From assembly GCF_027307225.1 (NCBI RefSeq), contig NZ_DAHUXJ010000065.1:1-47449 (forward strand): a DNA stretch of 47,449 nucleotides, given 5' to 3'. Of the stretch, positions 8,201-15,939 are shown one piece after another. The stretch comes from Bradyrhizobium sp. (GTDB lineage: Bacteria > Pseudomonadota > Alphaproteobacteria > Rhizobiales > Xanthobacteraceae). Both the position numbers and the translations under genes were made by a program. How positions within the stretch are numbered: the first letter of the stretch is position 1; each line of letters starts with the position of its first letter. Under the pieces are notes generated by a model. It worked only from the letters and a program-made list of their open reading frames with translations. It was not told the origin of the DNA and did not search any database.

Positions 8201-8462
8201 CCGCTTCCGGCCGATCTTGATGACGTCGTTCTCCTTCATCCTCGGCGTGGTTCCGCTGGTGCTCGCGACCGGAGCCGGCGCCAGCGCTCGAAAGTCGATC
8301 GGCATCGCGGTGTTCTCAGGCATGATCGCCTCGACCTGTCTGGCCGTGCTGTTCGTGCCGACATTCTTTGTCGTGGTGCAACGCTTCGAGAATTGGCTCG
8401 CCAAACGCAAGGCCAGGATGGACAGCCTGCAGCCGGTTGGCGAGACCGGCGAGGTACGTTGA
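5295..8462 (+). CDS. RND multidrug efflux pump, HAE1 family inner-membrane permease
   Basis: At 1055 residues this is the usual length for AcrB/MexF-type proton-driven drug pumps. It starts MISKFFIERPVLSNVIAI, the standard first helix. The proton-relay aspartate pair is present in TM4 (GIVVDDAIVVVE, about residue 408), and conserved stretches such as PGASAKTVIDTVALPIEQQV and RFRPILMTSFSFILGVVPL are intact. Twelve membrane helices and two large periplasmic loops are expected. The ATG lies nine bases after the adaptor stop. No outer-membrane TolC-type gene is present, so the pump must use a channel encoded elsewhere. Substrates cannot be predicted. A minus-strand oxidoreductase gene converges on its 3' end. 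Confidence 0.95.
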   Translation: MISKFFIERPVLSNVIAILMILIGGVSLFELAIAQYPDVVPPTVQVTTRYPGASAKTVIDTVALPIEQQVNGVEDMIYMQSYSGADGTYTLTVTFKIGTDLNFAQVLVQNRVSAALSQLPQSVQNQGVTVQKKSTAILLFVTLTSPNATYDSLFLSNYATINLRDELSRLPGVGNVTVFGAGQYSMRVWLDPNKLQVRGLMPQDVIQSIQQQSQQVTAGQIGAPPTPSGQAFQYTLNVAGRLDDKSEFENIIVKTGSNGDVTRVRDVGRVELGAQTYSQVFSLNKKPAAGIGVFQSPGANALEVEKAVDRKMSELSKAFPQDIQYDTPFDTTKFVQASIEEVYKTLIEAGLLVLIVILVFLQDWRAMLVPATTVPVTIIGAFAAMAALGFTVNLSTLFAIVLAIGIVVDDAIVVVEGAAHNIEQGMSGHDAAIKAMDALFAPIVGITLVLISVFLPAAFLPGLTGRMYAQFALVIAATALLSAVNAATLKPTQCALWLRRPVPPEQRNFFYRGFNAVYARVERGYASLIGTLVHHSGISVIAALILIAVGGYGLSRVPTGFIPIEDQGYLLAAVQLPDGAALDRTQKVMDHVQEIASKQPGVDQIMTIAGISALDNSSSLANAGVAYIVLKDWSRRGKGEDLRSLFVGLNEKLSTIQQARILVIPPPPIQGIGNAAGFAMQIELRDGNSDFGELQAITNGMVANGQSQSALQRVSSSFRAMVPQFDVEVDRVKTQTLQVTTDQIFSTLSSYMGASYVNQFNKYGRTFQVYAQADSQSRLTPRDIENMMVRNAQGNMIPIGTVAKVTPAVGPSLISLYNLYPSSTVIGLPAQGYSSGESMKLMEEIAAKTLPRGAGYEWTAMSYQEKIVGGQIYLVFGLAMLLVYLVLAGQYESWYAPISVILAVPLSLLGPMAVLTGLRIDNNLYTQIGLILLIALSAKNAILIVEVALELHVRDRKPVLESAIEAARARFRPILMTSFSFILGVVPLVLATGAGASARKSIGIAVFSGMIASTCLAVLFVPTFFVVVQRFENWLAKRKARMDSLQPVGETGEVR

Positions 8463-8523
8463 GACAAGCCGTCGTGAGCAGGGACAGCCGAAGGCCCGGG
8501 CCTGACGACGGCCTTCGCAATCC

Positions 8524-9525
8524 TCACACCTTGACCATCCGCTTGCCGCGGTTGTCGCCAGCAAGCAAGCCGATCAGCGCCTTTGGCGTGTTCTCCAGGC
8601 CATCGATCACATCTTCCTGTACCTTGAGCGCGCCTGAGGCGACCCATGACTGCAGGTCGCTCAGCGCCTCGTTGCGGCGCTCCATGTAGTCCGTGACAAT
8701 GAAGCCTTGCATGATGAGGCGCTTGACGACGATCAGGCCCGGCACGCCGCGTGGTCCGGTGGTGGACGGTATACCATCATATTGGGAGATCGCTCCGCAG
8801 CAGGCGATGCGGCCGCGAAGGTTCATCTGCGCCAGGCACGCTTCGAGAATATCGCCGCCGACATTGTCGAAATAGACGTCGATGCCGTTTGGCGCCGCGG
8901 CCCTCAGCGCCTTGAACACCGCGCCGTCCTTGTAATCGACCGCGGCATCGAAGCCGAGTTCGGAGGTGAGCCACCGGCATTTCTCCTTGCCGCCCGCAAT
9001 GCCGATGACGCGGCAGCCCTTGATCCTCGCAATTTGGCCGACGATCGAGCCGACCGAGCCAGCGGCCGCGGAGACCACCACGGTCTCGCCGACTTTGGGC
9101 TTGCCGACATCGAGCAATCCGAAATAGGCGGTAAGGCCGGCAATACCGTAGACGCTGAGCAGATAGGTCATCGGCTCGATCTTCGGCATCTTAGTGAGGT
9201 GCTTCGCCGGCACCACCGCATAGTCCTGCCATCCGGTGTCGCCGAACACGATATCGCCCTTGGCAAGCTCCGGCGCCTTAGATGAGATGACTTCGGCAAT
9301 GCCGCCGCCCGCCATCACGGTGTTCGCTTCGACGGCCGCGCGATAGGTCGCGCCATGCATCCATGCTCGATTGGCCGCGTCGAGCGAGATGTAGCGCACC
9401 CGCAGCAAGGCCTCGCCATCGCGTGGCTCGGGGATGGTTCCCTCCCGCATCTTGAAGTGCTCGTCGCCGAGTTTCCCGGCCGGTTTTTCCACCAGCAGGA
9501 TCTGGCGGTTGATGCTGTCGCTCAT
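8524..9525 (-). CDS. NADP-dependent zinc-free MDR oxidoreductase (CurA / leukotriene B4 dehydrogenase type)
   Basis: A 333-residue medium-chain reductase that reduces the double bond of enones using NADPH. The nucleotide-binding motif AAAGSVGSIVGQIARIKGC lies at about residues 155-173 and is followed by RVIGIAGGKEKC; AVDYKDG and DVYFDNVGGDILEA are family signatures. The zinc ligands of alcohol dehydrogenases are missing, as expected for this branch. The start MSDSINRQILLVEKPAG fits the family. It is a single-gene unit converging on the RND operon. A likely role is detoxification of reactive alkenals or quinone-like compounds; the substrate is unknown. Confidence 0.9.
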   Translation of the reverse strand: MSDSINRQILLVEKPAGKLGDEHFKMREGTIPEPRDGEALLRVRYISLDAANRAWMHGATYRAAVEANTVMAGGGIAEVISSKAPELAKGDIVFGDTGWQDYAVVPAKHLTKMPKIEPMTYLLSVYGIAGLTAYFGLLDVGKPKVGETVVVSAAAGSVGSIVGQIARIKGCRVIGIAGGKEKCRWLTSELGFDAAVDYKDGAVFKALRAAAPNGIDVYFDNVGGDILEACLAQMNLRGRIACCGAISQYDGIPSTTGPRGVPGLIVVKRLIMQGFIVTDYMERRNEALSDLQSWVASGALKVQEDVIDGLENTPKALIGLLAGDNRGKRMVKV

Positions 9526-9879
9526 GGCTTTCCCTCTCGTGACTGTTCTTCAAGCAGCGCGCGCAAGAAATACGCAGGCTAGTGGTCCGATTCCAGCATT
9601 CGCATCCCTTCGCAGCGGGCACTTTTGCGAATGCTGGAATCATAGGACCACTAACAAATATTAGGTTCTAGTGGAGTTTTGGATCTGACATTCGCTTTCC
9701 GAGCTTGCGGCCAGGTGGGTAGCGAATGTCAGATCCACTCCGCTAGTCCGATTGTGCATTGCGTAACAGGCTAATCCGGCAGCGTCCGTTCCACAACGGT
9801 AACATCCGGGTTCTGGAAGCGTGTTGCGTCGGCTTTGAAATCTGCCAAACTCGGGACCAGGAACTTACGGGGGTAAGAC
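9526..9879. other. Divergent intergenic region holding repeat element B and the symporter promoter
   Basis: 354 bases without a gene. Bases 9579-9746 are hairpin element B. The remaining ~130 bases before the symporter hold no clear promoter consensus; GGGGG about eight bases before the ATG at 9880 serves as the ribosome site. Confidence 0.6.
9579..9746. repeat. CTAG paired-hairpin element B
   Basis: Hairpin B1 (9579-9654) has outer stem CTAGTGGTCC/GGACCACTA(A), with its last base mutated, a 3-base bulge on the 3' arm and the inner stem GATTCCAGCATTCGC with its complement. The AT-rich 13-base linker leads to B2 (9668-9746) with outer stem CTAGTGGAGT/ACTCCGCTAG, a TTT bulge on the 5' arm and inner stem GGATCTGACATTCGC. 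Compared with element A, the inner stems differ at several positions and both arms have changed together. Confidence 0.92.
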
Positions 9880-11172
9880 ATGTCGAACAGGTTTACGCAA
9901 TATATTCTGATCGCGATGGTGCTGGGTATCGTGATGGGCGCGCTGATATTCAATTATCTGCCGGGTAGCCGTGCTGACATCGCTTCCAGCGTCAACCTGA
10001 TCGCCATGCTGTTCCTGCGCCTGATCAAGATGATCATCGCGCCGCTGGTGTTTGCCACGCTGGTCGGCGGCATCGCCCATATGGGCTCCGGCGCGAAGCT
10101 CGGCCGCATCTTCGCCAAGACCATGGGATGGTTCGTCAGCGCGTCTTTCGTTTCGCTGATGCTCGGCCTCGTGATGGTCAACCTGCTGCAGCCCGGTTCC
10201 AACTTCCCCGGCACGCTGCCGGACAAGATGCAATCGACCGGATTGCCGGTGTCGGCTTTCTCGATCGAGAAATTCATGACCCACCTGATCCCGACCTCGA
10301 TCGCGGATGCGATGGCGCAGAACGAGATCCTTCAGATCGTCGTCTTCGCGGTGTTCTTCTCGGTCGCGCTCGGCGCGCTGCCGGAGCGCTCCAAGCAGAT
10401 CCTGTCGGTCATCGATGACCTTGCCCACATCATGCTCAAGGTCACCGGTTATGTGATGCTGTTTGCGCCCATCGCGGTGTGGGCCGCGATCACGGCGACC
10501 GTGTCCAAGAACGGACTGGCCGTGTTGTGGAAGCTCGTCGTGTTCATGGGCGGCTTCTATCTCTCGCTGCTAATCCTTTGGGGCATCCTTGTCATCGTCG
10601 GTTTCGTCGTGATCGGGCCGAGATACAGCCACTTGCTGCGGCTGATCCGCGAGCCGTTGATGATCGCGTTCTCGACCGCAAGCTCCGAGGCCGCCTATCC
10701 GAAGACGCTCGAAGGCCTCAACCGCTTCGGCGCCTCCGCGCGGATCTCGAGCTTCGTGCTGCCGCTCGGCTATTCCTTCAACCTCGACGGCACGATGATG
10801 TACTGCACCTTTGCCAGCATCTTCATCGCGCAGACCTACAAGATCGACATGTCGCTTGGCACCCAGTTTGCTATGCTGGCAACGCTGATGATCACCTCGA
10901 AGGGCGTTGCCGGCGTCCCCCGCGCTTCGCTCGTCGTGATCGCCTCGACGCTCGGGCAGTTCGGCATTCCCGAGGCAGGGCTCTTGATGATCATGGGCGT
11001 CGATACCTTTCTCGACATGGGCCGCAGCGCCACCAACGTGATCGGCAACACGCTCGCAACCTCCGTGGTGGCGAAGTGGGAAGGCGAACTTGCGCCCGAA
11101 CACGCGCTCCGTCCCGACGACGTGGTGCCGCCGAACATGGTGCCGGGCGAAATCCCCGCGATGGGTCATTGA
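9880..11172 (+). CDS. Dicarboxylate/amino acid:cation symporter (DAACS, GltP-like)
   Basis: A 430-residue secondary transporter of the glutamate/aspartate/C4-dicarboxylate symporter family in the inner membrane. Hallmarks are the re-entrant-loop region with SFNLDGTMMYCTFASIFIAQ, the substrate-region sequence GVAGVPRASLVVIASTLG, and MDM-type motif DMGRSATNVIGN near the C-terminus. The last reads more like glutamate/aspartate carriers than DctA, which usually has ARALTN. GGGGG precedes the ATG. The next gene, 13 bases downstream, encodes a GltI-like binding protein, supporting acidic amino acids as substrates. Confidence 0.9.
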   Translation: MSNRFTQYILIAMVLGIVMGALIFNYLPGSRADIASSVNLIAMLFLRLIKMIIAPLVFATLVGGIAHMGSGAKLGRIFAKTMGWFVSASFVSLMLGLVMVNLLQPGSNFPGTLPDKMQSTGLPVSAFSIEKFMTHLIPTSIADAMAQNEILQIVVFAVFFSVALGALPERSKQILSVIDDLAHIMLKVTGYVMLFAPIAVWAAITATVSKNGLAVLWKLVVFMGGFYLSLLILWGILVIVGFVVIGPRYSHLLRLIREPLMIAFSTASSEAAYPKTLEGLNRFGASARISSFVLPLGYSFNLDGTMMYCTFASIFIAQTYKIDMSLGTQFAMLATLMITSKGVAGVPRASLVVIASTLGQFGIPEAGLLMIMGVDTFLDMGRSATNVIGNTLATSVVAKWEGELAPEHALRPDDVVPPNMVPGEIPAMGH

Positions 11173-11185
11173 CGGGGGGCGGTCC

Positions 11186-12115
11186 ATGCGCCAGACGCTG
11201 GGAAGATCAATCGGGGTGGGCGGGCTATTGCTAGCGGGCTGCTGCCTGTTGGCGACGGCCGCCGCCGCCCAAAGCGACGGCGAAGGGCTTAGTCCGACGC
11301 TCGCCGCCATCAAGAGCCGGCACACCATCCATCTCGGCTATCGCGAAAGCTCGCCGCCGTTCTCTTTCCTCGACCAGGCCAACCGGCCGATCGGCTACAG
11401 CCTCGAGCTGTGCCAAGCGGTGGTCGAGGAGATCGCTACCGCGGTCGACGATCCCGATCTCAAGATCGAATATGTGAAGGTCACGTCGGACGACCGCATT
11501 CCCGCGGTTGTGCAAGGCAAGATCGATCTGGAATGCGGCTCGACCACCGCCAATGCCGAGCGCTCGAAGCAGGTGGCATTCTCCCCGCTGATGTTCGTGG
11601 CCGGCACCAAGCTGATGGTGGCGAAGGAATCCACCATCTCGGCGCCGAAGGACCTGCAGGGCAAGACGGTCGTCGTCACAAAGGGCACGACCAACGAGCA
11701 GGCCATGCATGCGCTGGACAAGAAGTTCAATCTTGGCCTGAAGATCGTGACGGCAGGCGATCACGAGCAATCCTATCAGATGCTGGTGGACGGCAAGGTC
11801 GATGCCTTCGCGACCGATGACATTCTGCTTTACGGCCTGATCGCGCGGCACAAGTCGCAGGACAAGTTCAAGGTCACCGGCGATTACCTGTCCTATGATC
11901 CGTATGGCATCATGTTCCGCAAGGGCGAGCCGCAACTGAAGGAAATCGTGGAGCGTACCTTCCGCAAGCTCGGCACCAACCACGACCTCGTGCCGCTCTA
12001 CAACAAATGGTTCGTTGCCCGCCTGCCGACCGGAGAGCGGATGAATGTGGCGATCTCGCCCCAGCTCGAAGATGCCTTCAAAGCGCTCGATGATTCCGAA
12101 GGCGTCAACGACTGA
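11186..12115 (+). CDS. Periplasmic glutamate/aspartate-type ABC substrate-binding protein (GltI-like)
   Basis: A 309-residue family 3 solute-binding protein. The start is the ATG at 11186 with GGGGGG upstream; longer in-frame reading would run back into the symporter gene. Residues 1-29 form a signal peptide ending AAAAQ. The ligand-site region VTSDDRIPAVVQGKIDLECG and STTANAERSKQVAFS closely parallels GltI-type glutamate/aspartate receptors. No ABC permease or ATPase follows. It is encoded 13 bases after a DAACS symporter, an unusual pairing: the protein may serve a distant ABC system, or its co-transcription may only reflect a shared substrate. Confidence 0.88.
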   Translation: MRQTLGRSIGVGGLLLAGCCLLATAAAAQSDGEGLSPTLAAIKSRHTIHLGYRESSPPFSFLDQANRPIGYSLELCQAVVEEIATAVDDPDLKIEYVKVTSDDRIPAVVQGKIDLECGSTTANAERSKQVAFSPLMFVAGTKLMVAKESTISAPKDLQGKTVVVTKGTTNEQAMHALDKKFNLGLKIVTAGDHEQSYQMLVDGKVDAFATDDILLYGLIARHKSQDKFKVTGDYLSYDPYGIMFRKGEPQLKEIVERTFRKLGTNHDLVPLYNKWFVARLPTGERMNVAISPQLEDAFKALDDSEGVND

Positions 12116-12185
12116 ACGAATCGCCCAGAGCTGAATGACAAGTCACCCCGCGGGCCTTGCGCTCGCGGGCATGGCGATCGCACCC

Positions 12186-12443
12186 CTACTTGATATGCAA
12201 GAAGGACCTGGTTGCGTCGACCGCGCTGTTGATGGTTGCCTTGGTCTGACCTGCGATCGTCGTGGCCTCGTAGGTCGCCCCCGCCGAAAAGCCGGTCTTC
12301 GATCTCGCCCCCATCGCGACCTCGGTCTTGCGGAGAAGATTGCCAAACAGCGACGATGTCGGCGCCTGGGCCTGACTTGGGCTACTCGTAGGCCTGCTGA
12401 TAACGGCCGGCGCTGAAGTTGGAATGGGCAATATGCTGCTCAT
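12186..12443 (-). CDS. 85-residue protein of unknown function downstream of the ATP-grasp/Mur-ligase pair
   Basis: The ATG at 12443 is preceded by CGGGAGACCCTC. The protein is rich in Ser, Thr, Ala and Pro: MSSILPIPTSAPAVISRP at the start, FGNLLRKTEVAMGARSKTGF in the middle, and a helix-prone tail ending SFLHIK. No signal peptide, Cys or known domain is visible. It is on the same strand as the two ligase genes, 68 bases after the Mur-ligase stop, so co-transcription is possible. It could be a substrate or partner of the ligases, or unrelated; nothing in the sequence decides this. Coding status itself is only moderately supported. Confidence 0.5.
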   Translation of the reverse strand: MSSILPIPTSAPAVISRPTSSPSQAQAPTSSLFGNLLRKTEVAMGARSKTGFSAGATYEATTIAGQTKATINSAVDATRSFLHIK

Positions 12444-12511
12444 GAGGGTCTCCCGGAAGTAATGACCATCGGCCGCTATGGTTAATGAATCGTTACCTGC
12501 CGCCAAAGCCT

Positions 12512-13828
12512 TCAGAAGAAGAACAGTTTGGTTGCGTCCATCCCGCGCGCCAGGGCCGCAAATTCGATCGCGGTGAACAGTCCGCCGGCGACATAGATTC
12601 GGCCGTTCCGCGATTTGGCCAGTTCCTTGCTCGCGCTGAACGCCTGCTCGATCGTCGCGGCAATCTCGACATGCGCGCCTGGATTGATCCGGCGCATGCT
12701 GACGGCAAGTGCGGCCGGATCGCCGCCTTTATGATGCGCTGCCGTGCAGATGATGATTTCGAATTCCGGGGCGAGGGTGGACGCGATTTCCTCGGCCCTC
12801 TTGTCGAACGAAACGCCTGTGACGAGAATCCAGTTCTGCTTGCCGTAGATTTGCTGGAGCGAGGCGAGCGATTGCCGGACGCCGTCGGGCGTATGGCCGA
12901 CATCGATGACGGTCAGGGGGTCCTGAGAGATGACCTCCAACCGGCCGGGCCAGCGCGCCTCACGCAATCCTTTCCGCACTGCCGTCTCGATGGGAGCACT
13001 GGGACCGCGGGGCCAGGTGCGATCGAGCCAGTGCAGGAACAGCGCGGCCGCAATCGCGGCATTGTTGAGCTGAAAGCTCCCGGCCAGCGCGATGTCCGTC
13101 GCGCGGAAGTCATATCCGCGAAAGGCGAAATCGAAGCATTGTCTGTCCGGCGCGACAGATTTGCCGTCTATCTCGACTTCGTCTCTGACGAACAGGCTTT
13201 CGACATTCCGGCTGCGGTTATATTCGATGATGTGCGGCCGCAAGCTGCGGCAATTCTCGCCATAGATGATTGTGCCGCCCGAGGCGCAGGCGTCGCTCTT
13301 GTCCGACACGATCAACTCCAATGAATTCCCGAGCAGTTCGATGTGTTCGTAATCGACCGAAGTCACCGTGGTGGTATGGCTTCCCAGCAGGCGAACCGGA
13401 TCGTAGCGGCCGCCGATGCCGGCCTCGAACACCATGAATTCGCAGTCGCGCTCCTGGAAATAAAGACAAGCCAGCGCGAACATGGCTTCGAACGCACCGA
13501 ACTTTTCGCCACGCTTTTTTGAGACGGCCTCGATCGCGGTCGCGATGCGGCTGGCCTTCTCATCGAGCTCGTGGTCGCCGATCGGTAAGCCATCGATCTG
13601 AAAGCGCTCGTTGACGCGAAACAGATGCGGCGAGGTGAACAGGCCGGTGCGCAGGCCGAAGGCGCGGCCAATGTTTGCGCAAAAGGCAGCCGTCGATCCC
13701 TTGCCGTTGGAGCCCGTGATTGCGACCGAGCGCTCTTGCAGCCGCGTGCGGTCGATGGCGAGCAGTTCGATCAGCTCGGCCATTCGCGCGAGGCAAACGC
13801 CGTCGCCATATTTCGGCAGGTCAAACAT
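12512..13828 (-). CDS. FolC-like Mur ligase paired with an ATP-grasp ligase
   Basis: A 438-residue ATP-dependent amide ligase of the Mur/FolC fold. The P-loop is AITGSNGKGST (about residues 37-47), followed by GLRTGLFTSPHLFRVNERFQ, a folylpolyglutamate-synthase signature. Other landmarks deviate: FEAGIGGRYDP replaces the FolC phrase EVGLGGRLDATN, and DVGHTPDGVR replaces LDGAHNPDG. It is therefore a divergent paralogue rather than housekeeping FolC. The ATG at 13828 overlaps the 3' end of the ATP-grasp gene by eight bases, so the two products are made together. In cyanophycin synthetase an ATP-grasp and a Mur-ligase domain sit in that order in one chain; here they are separate proteins. A role in adding amino acids to a peptide or small molecule is inferred. 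Confidence 0.85.
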   Translation of the reverse strand: MFDLPKYGDGVCLARMAELIELLAIDRTRLQERSVAITGSNGKGSTAAFCANIGRAFGLRTGLFTSPHLFRVNERFQIDGLPIGDHELDEKASRIATAIEAVSKKRGEKFGAFEAMFALACLYFQERDCEFMVFEAGIGGRYDPVRLLGSHTTTVTSVDYEHIELLGNSLELIVSDKSDACASGGTIIYGENCRSLRPHIIEYNRSRNVESLFVRDEVEIDGKSVAPDRQCFDFAFRGYDFRATDIALAGSFQLNNAAIAAALFLHWLDRTWPRGPSAPIETAVRKGLREARWPGRLEVISQDPLTVIDVGHTPDGVRQSLASLQQIYGKQNWILVTGVSFDKRAEEIASTLAPEFEIIICTAAHHKGGDPAALAVSMRRINPGAHVEIAATIEQAFSASKELAKSRNGRIYVAGGLFTAIEFAALARGMDATKLFFF

Positions 13829-14825
13829 CCAACAACCCGACCGCAGAAAACGTGTGCCGCCAGATTTTCAAGATCAATTCCGGCCGTTGCAACTCTTCGA
13901 GCAGCCGGATCGATGGATTGGAATTGACCTCGATGATCGCGATCTCATCGGCATTTCCATCGATGTCGGCGAACAGGTCGACGGCCCCAGCGCGCAGGCC
14001 GAGCGCGCGTACGGCCTTTTGTGCCATCGTGAGCGCAGCCGAGCCGGGTGAGGCAAATGCCATCTGGCCGCCGGCGCTGAAGTTCATCCGGCCTGGAATT
14101 TTCCAGCGTTCGCCCGCGGGCAGGACGCGGTCGAGTTCGCCTTGCGGGATCGCCGCAGGATTGATCGCAGAGAGACCGCGGCTTTTCAGTGCGGCATTGT
14201 GAGCGTCAAGGATATCGCGCAATCGGCGCGCACCGTCTCCCTCGAGCGCGGGTGGAGATTTTTGCGCGGAATAGACGACTTCATCGTCGAGCACAAAGAT
14301 TCGGTATTCGAGGCCACTGGCGATCGGCTGCATCAACACCGCATCGTAATGCGGCGCGACCTCGTCGAGGTAGCGGCCGAGCGAGGTCTCATCTGTGATG
14401 GCGTGCGCGAAATCGCCACGCGATCCCGTGAGCGGTTTGACGAAGACGCGCCCGTCCAGCTTCCTGAAATAGTGGAAGGCATCCTCGCGTTCGTGTCCGG
14501 CGGGACGCAGCGCGCGGTGCCGCGCGGTCAAAAAGATATATTTGCCGTCGAGGCTCGGGATGCCTGCTTGCTCAAAAATGCGGCTGGCGAAGTATTTATC
14601 GGAAGCGAGCGTCGCGGCGGTCGCATTGTTTTGCGGATACCAGGAGCATCGTCCGGCGCCGAAATACACTGCCTTGGCTTTCGAAGTGACGCGGAAGATG
14701 AGTCCAGTGCCGCCGTCGACGTCGTCAAAGCCAAGTCCCAACTCGGCGCAGGAATAGGCGGCGTAGACCGCCTGATCCGGATAGAAGGCGGGCTTTCCTT
14801 GGCGAAATTCCCTTAAGTTCGGCAT
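13821..14825 (-). CDS. ATP-grasp ligase resembling the cyanophycin-synthetase ATP-grasp module
   Basis: A 334-residue ATP-grasp protein. ATP-binding and Mg sites are visible as RVFVKPLTGSRGDFAHAI (about residues 128-145), VLMQPIASGLEYRIFVLDDE (about 166-185) and IIEVNSNPSIRLLE near residue 310. The run VYSAQKSPP, then EGDGARRLRDILD, parallels the cyanophycin-synthetase phrase in which a polyphosphate-like loop precedes GDGxxTIxEL. Such enzymes activate a carboxylate as acyl-phosphate and join it to an amine. The stop overlaps the start of the Mur-ligase gene by eight bases. The N-terminal ~75 residues are not assigned. There is no precursor peptide of obvious type, export system or cyanophycinase nearby. 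Confidence 0.85.
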   Translation of the reverse strand: MPNLREFRQGKPAFYPDQAVYAAYSCAELGLGFDDVDGGTGLIFRVTSKAKAVYFGAGRCSWYPQNNATAATLASDKYFASRIFEQAGIPSLDGKYIFLTARHRALRPAGHEREDAFHYFRKLDGRVFVKPLTGSRGDFAHAITDETSLGRYLDEVAPHYDAVLMQPIASGLEYRIFVLDDEVVYSAQKSPPALEGDGARRLRDILDAHNAALKSRGLSAINPAAIPQGELDRVLPAGERWKIPGRMNFSAGGQMAFASPGSAALTMAQKAVRALGLRAGAVDLFADIDGNADEIAIIEVNSNPSIRLLEELQRPELILKIWRHTFSAVGLLDV

Positions 14826-15156
14826 CCGATACCGGCGACCTTCTATTTCCCGAATTTTTGAAGAATATCTCTAACGAATTTTTTCCGGGCGGGCGCGGCA
14901 TTAAACACCTGAATTGGACATGCATTCGGCAAGTAAATTGCGCAGCGGAGCCACCCCGGAGAAGGTTTTGGCCAATGGCCCTGAAGAGGGGCCAGATCTG
15001 CGGTTTTCGAACGGATATCTTGCGCTGCAGCATGTTGACACCAGGTCAAAATCGGCTACTTAAATACCTGTAATTCCTCAATCGCCACAGAGGCTTCTGC
15101 CGCTTTGAGCGGCAAGACCCTGTTGGCCCCCAGCCAAGACGGAAGCGGGAAAAGAG
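14826..15156. other. Divergent intergenic region between the ligase operon and fpr
   Basis: 331 bases without a convincing ORF. The perfect inverted repeat TTGAC-N5-GTCAA at 15035-15049 is a possible regulator site before fpr. TTGACA (15035-15040) and TTAAAT (15060-15065) could be a promoter, but the 19-base spacing is long. The left half is AT-richer (near 14864-14885) and presumably holds the promoter of the minus-strand ligase genes. Confidence 0.35.
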
Positions 15157-15930
15157 ATGAGCGCGTTTCATCGAGAGAAGGTTCTTTCTGTGCAGCACTG
15201 GACCGATACGTTGTTCAGCTTCCGCGCCACCCGGAACACCGGCTTTCGGTTTCAGAACGGCCAGTTCGCGATGATTGGACTTGAGGTCGACGGACGGCCT
15301 CTGCTGCGCGCCTATTCGATGGCGAGCGCCAATCATGAAGACGAGCTCGAATTCTTTTCGATCAAGGTTGCCGACGGTCCGCTGACCTCGCGGCTGCAAA
15401 AGATCAAGGAAGGTGACACCATCCTGGTCGGCCGCAAAGCCACCGGCACGCTGATTGCCGACAACCTGTTTCCCGGCAAGCGCGTGCTGTTGCTGTCGAC
15501 CGGTACGGGACTGGCTCCGTTCGCAAGCCTGATCAAGGATCCGGACGTCTACGAGCGCTTCGAGCAGATTGTGCTCGTGCATGGCTGCCGCCAGGTTTCG
15601 GAACTCGCTTATGGCGAGCAACTGGTCGCGAACCTGCAGGAAGACGAATTGTTCGGACCGCTGCTGGCGGAGAAGCTGACCTACTATCCGACCGTGACCC
15701 GCGAGCCCTTCCGCAACCGCGGCCGCATCACCGACCTGATCACCTCCAAGCAGCTGTTCGACGACATCGGCCAGGAGCCGCTGAATATCGAAGGCGACCG
15801 CGTCATGATGTGCGGCAGCCCGGCGATGCTGGAAGAGCTGCGCCAGATGTTCGATGCCCGTGGCTTCGCGGAAGGAAGCCACAGCGAGCCCGGTCACTTC
15901 GTGATCGAGAAGGCGTTCGTGGAGCGCTAA
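15157..15930 (+). CDS. fpr: Ferredoxin/flavodoxin--NADP+ reductase
   Basis: A 257-residue FAD protein of the bacterial subclass of ferredoxin-NADP reductases, which pass electrons between NADPH and ferredoxin or flavodoxin in the cytoplasm. FAD-binding RAYSMAS is at about residue 51, the NADP-binding GTGLAPFASLI near residue 116, and the nicotinamide-side CGSP near residue 227. The C-terminus FVIEKAFVER is the extended form typical of this subclass. The gene stands alone and is followed directly by a dispersed palindromic repeat. Typical roles are oxidative-stress defence and supplying reduced flavodoxin or ferredoxin; regulation by the inverted repeat upstream is only a guess. Confidence 0.95.
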   Translation: MSAFHREKVLSVQHWTDTLFSFRATRNTGFRFQNGQFAMIGLEVDGRPLLRAYSMASANHEDELEFFSIKVADGPLTSRLQKIKEGDTILVGRKATGTLIADNLFPGKRVLLLSTGTGLAPFASLIKDPDVYERFEQIVLVHGCRQVSELAYGEQLVANLQEDELFGPLLAEKLTYYPTVTREPFRNRGRITDLITSKQLFDDIGQEPLNIEGDRVMMCGSPAMLEELRQMFDARGFAEGSHSEPGHFVIEKAFVER

Positions 15931-15939
15931 AGCTCCGTT

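Noticed and set aside
11090..11185. N-terminal extension of the GltI-like protein
   Set aside because: It lies within the symporter gene in another frame and gives an Arg/Trp-rich stretch; the ATG at 11186 with GGGGGG upstream and a proper signal peptide is preferred.
12495..13324. Plus-strand frame opposite the Mur ligase
   Set aside because: No start signal or domain; the minus strand carries an intact P-loop ligase.
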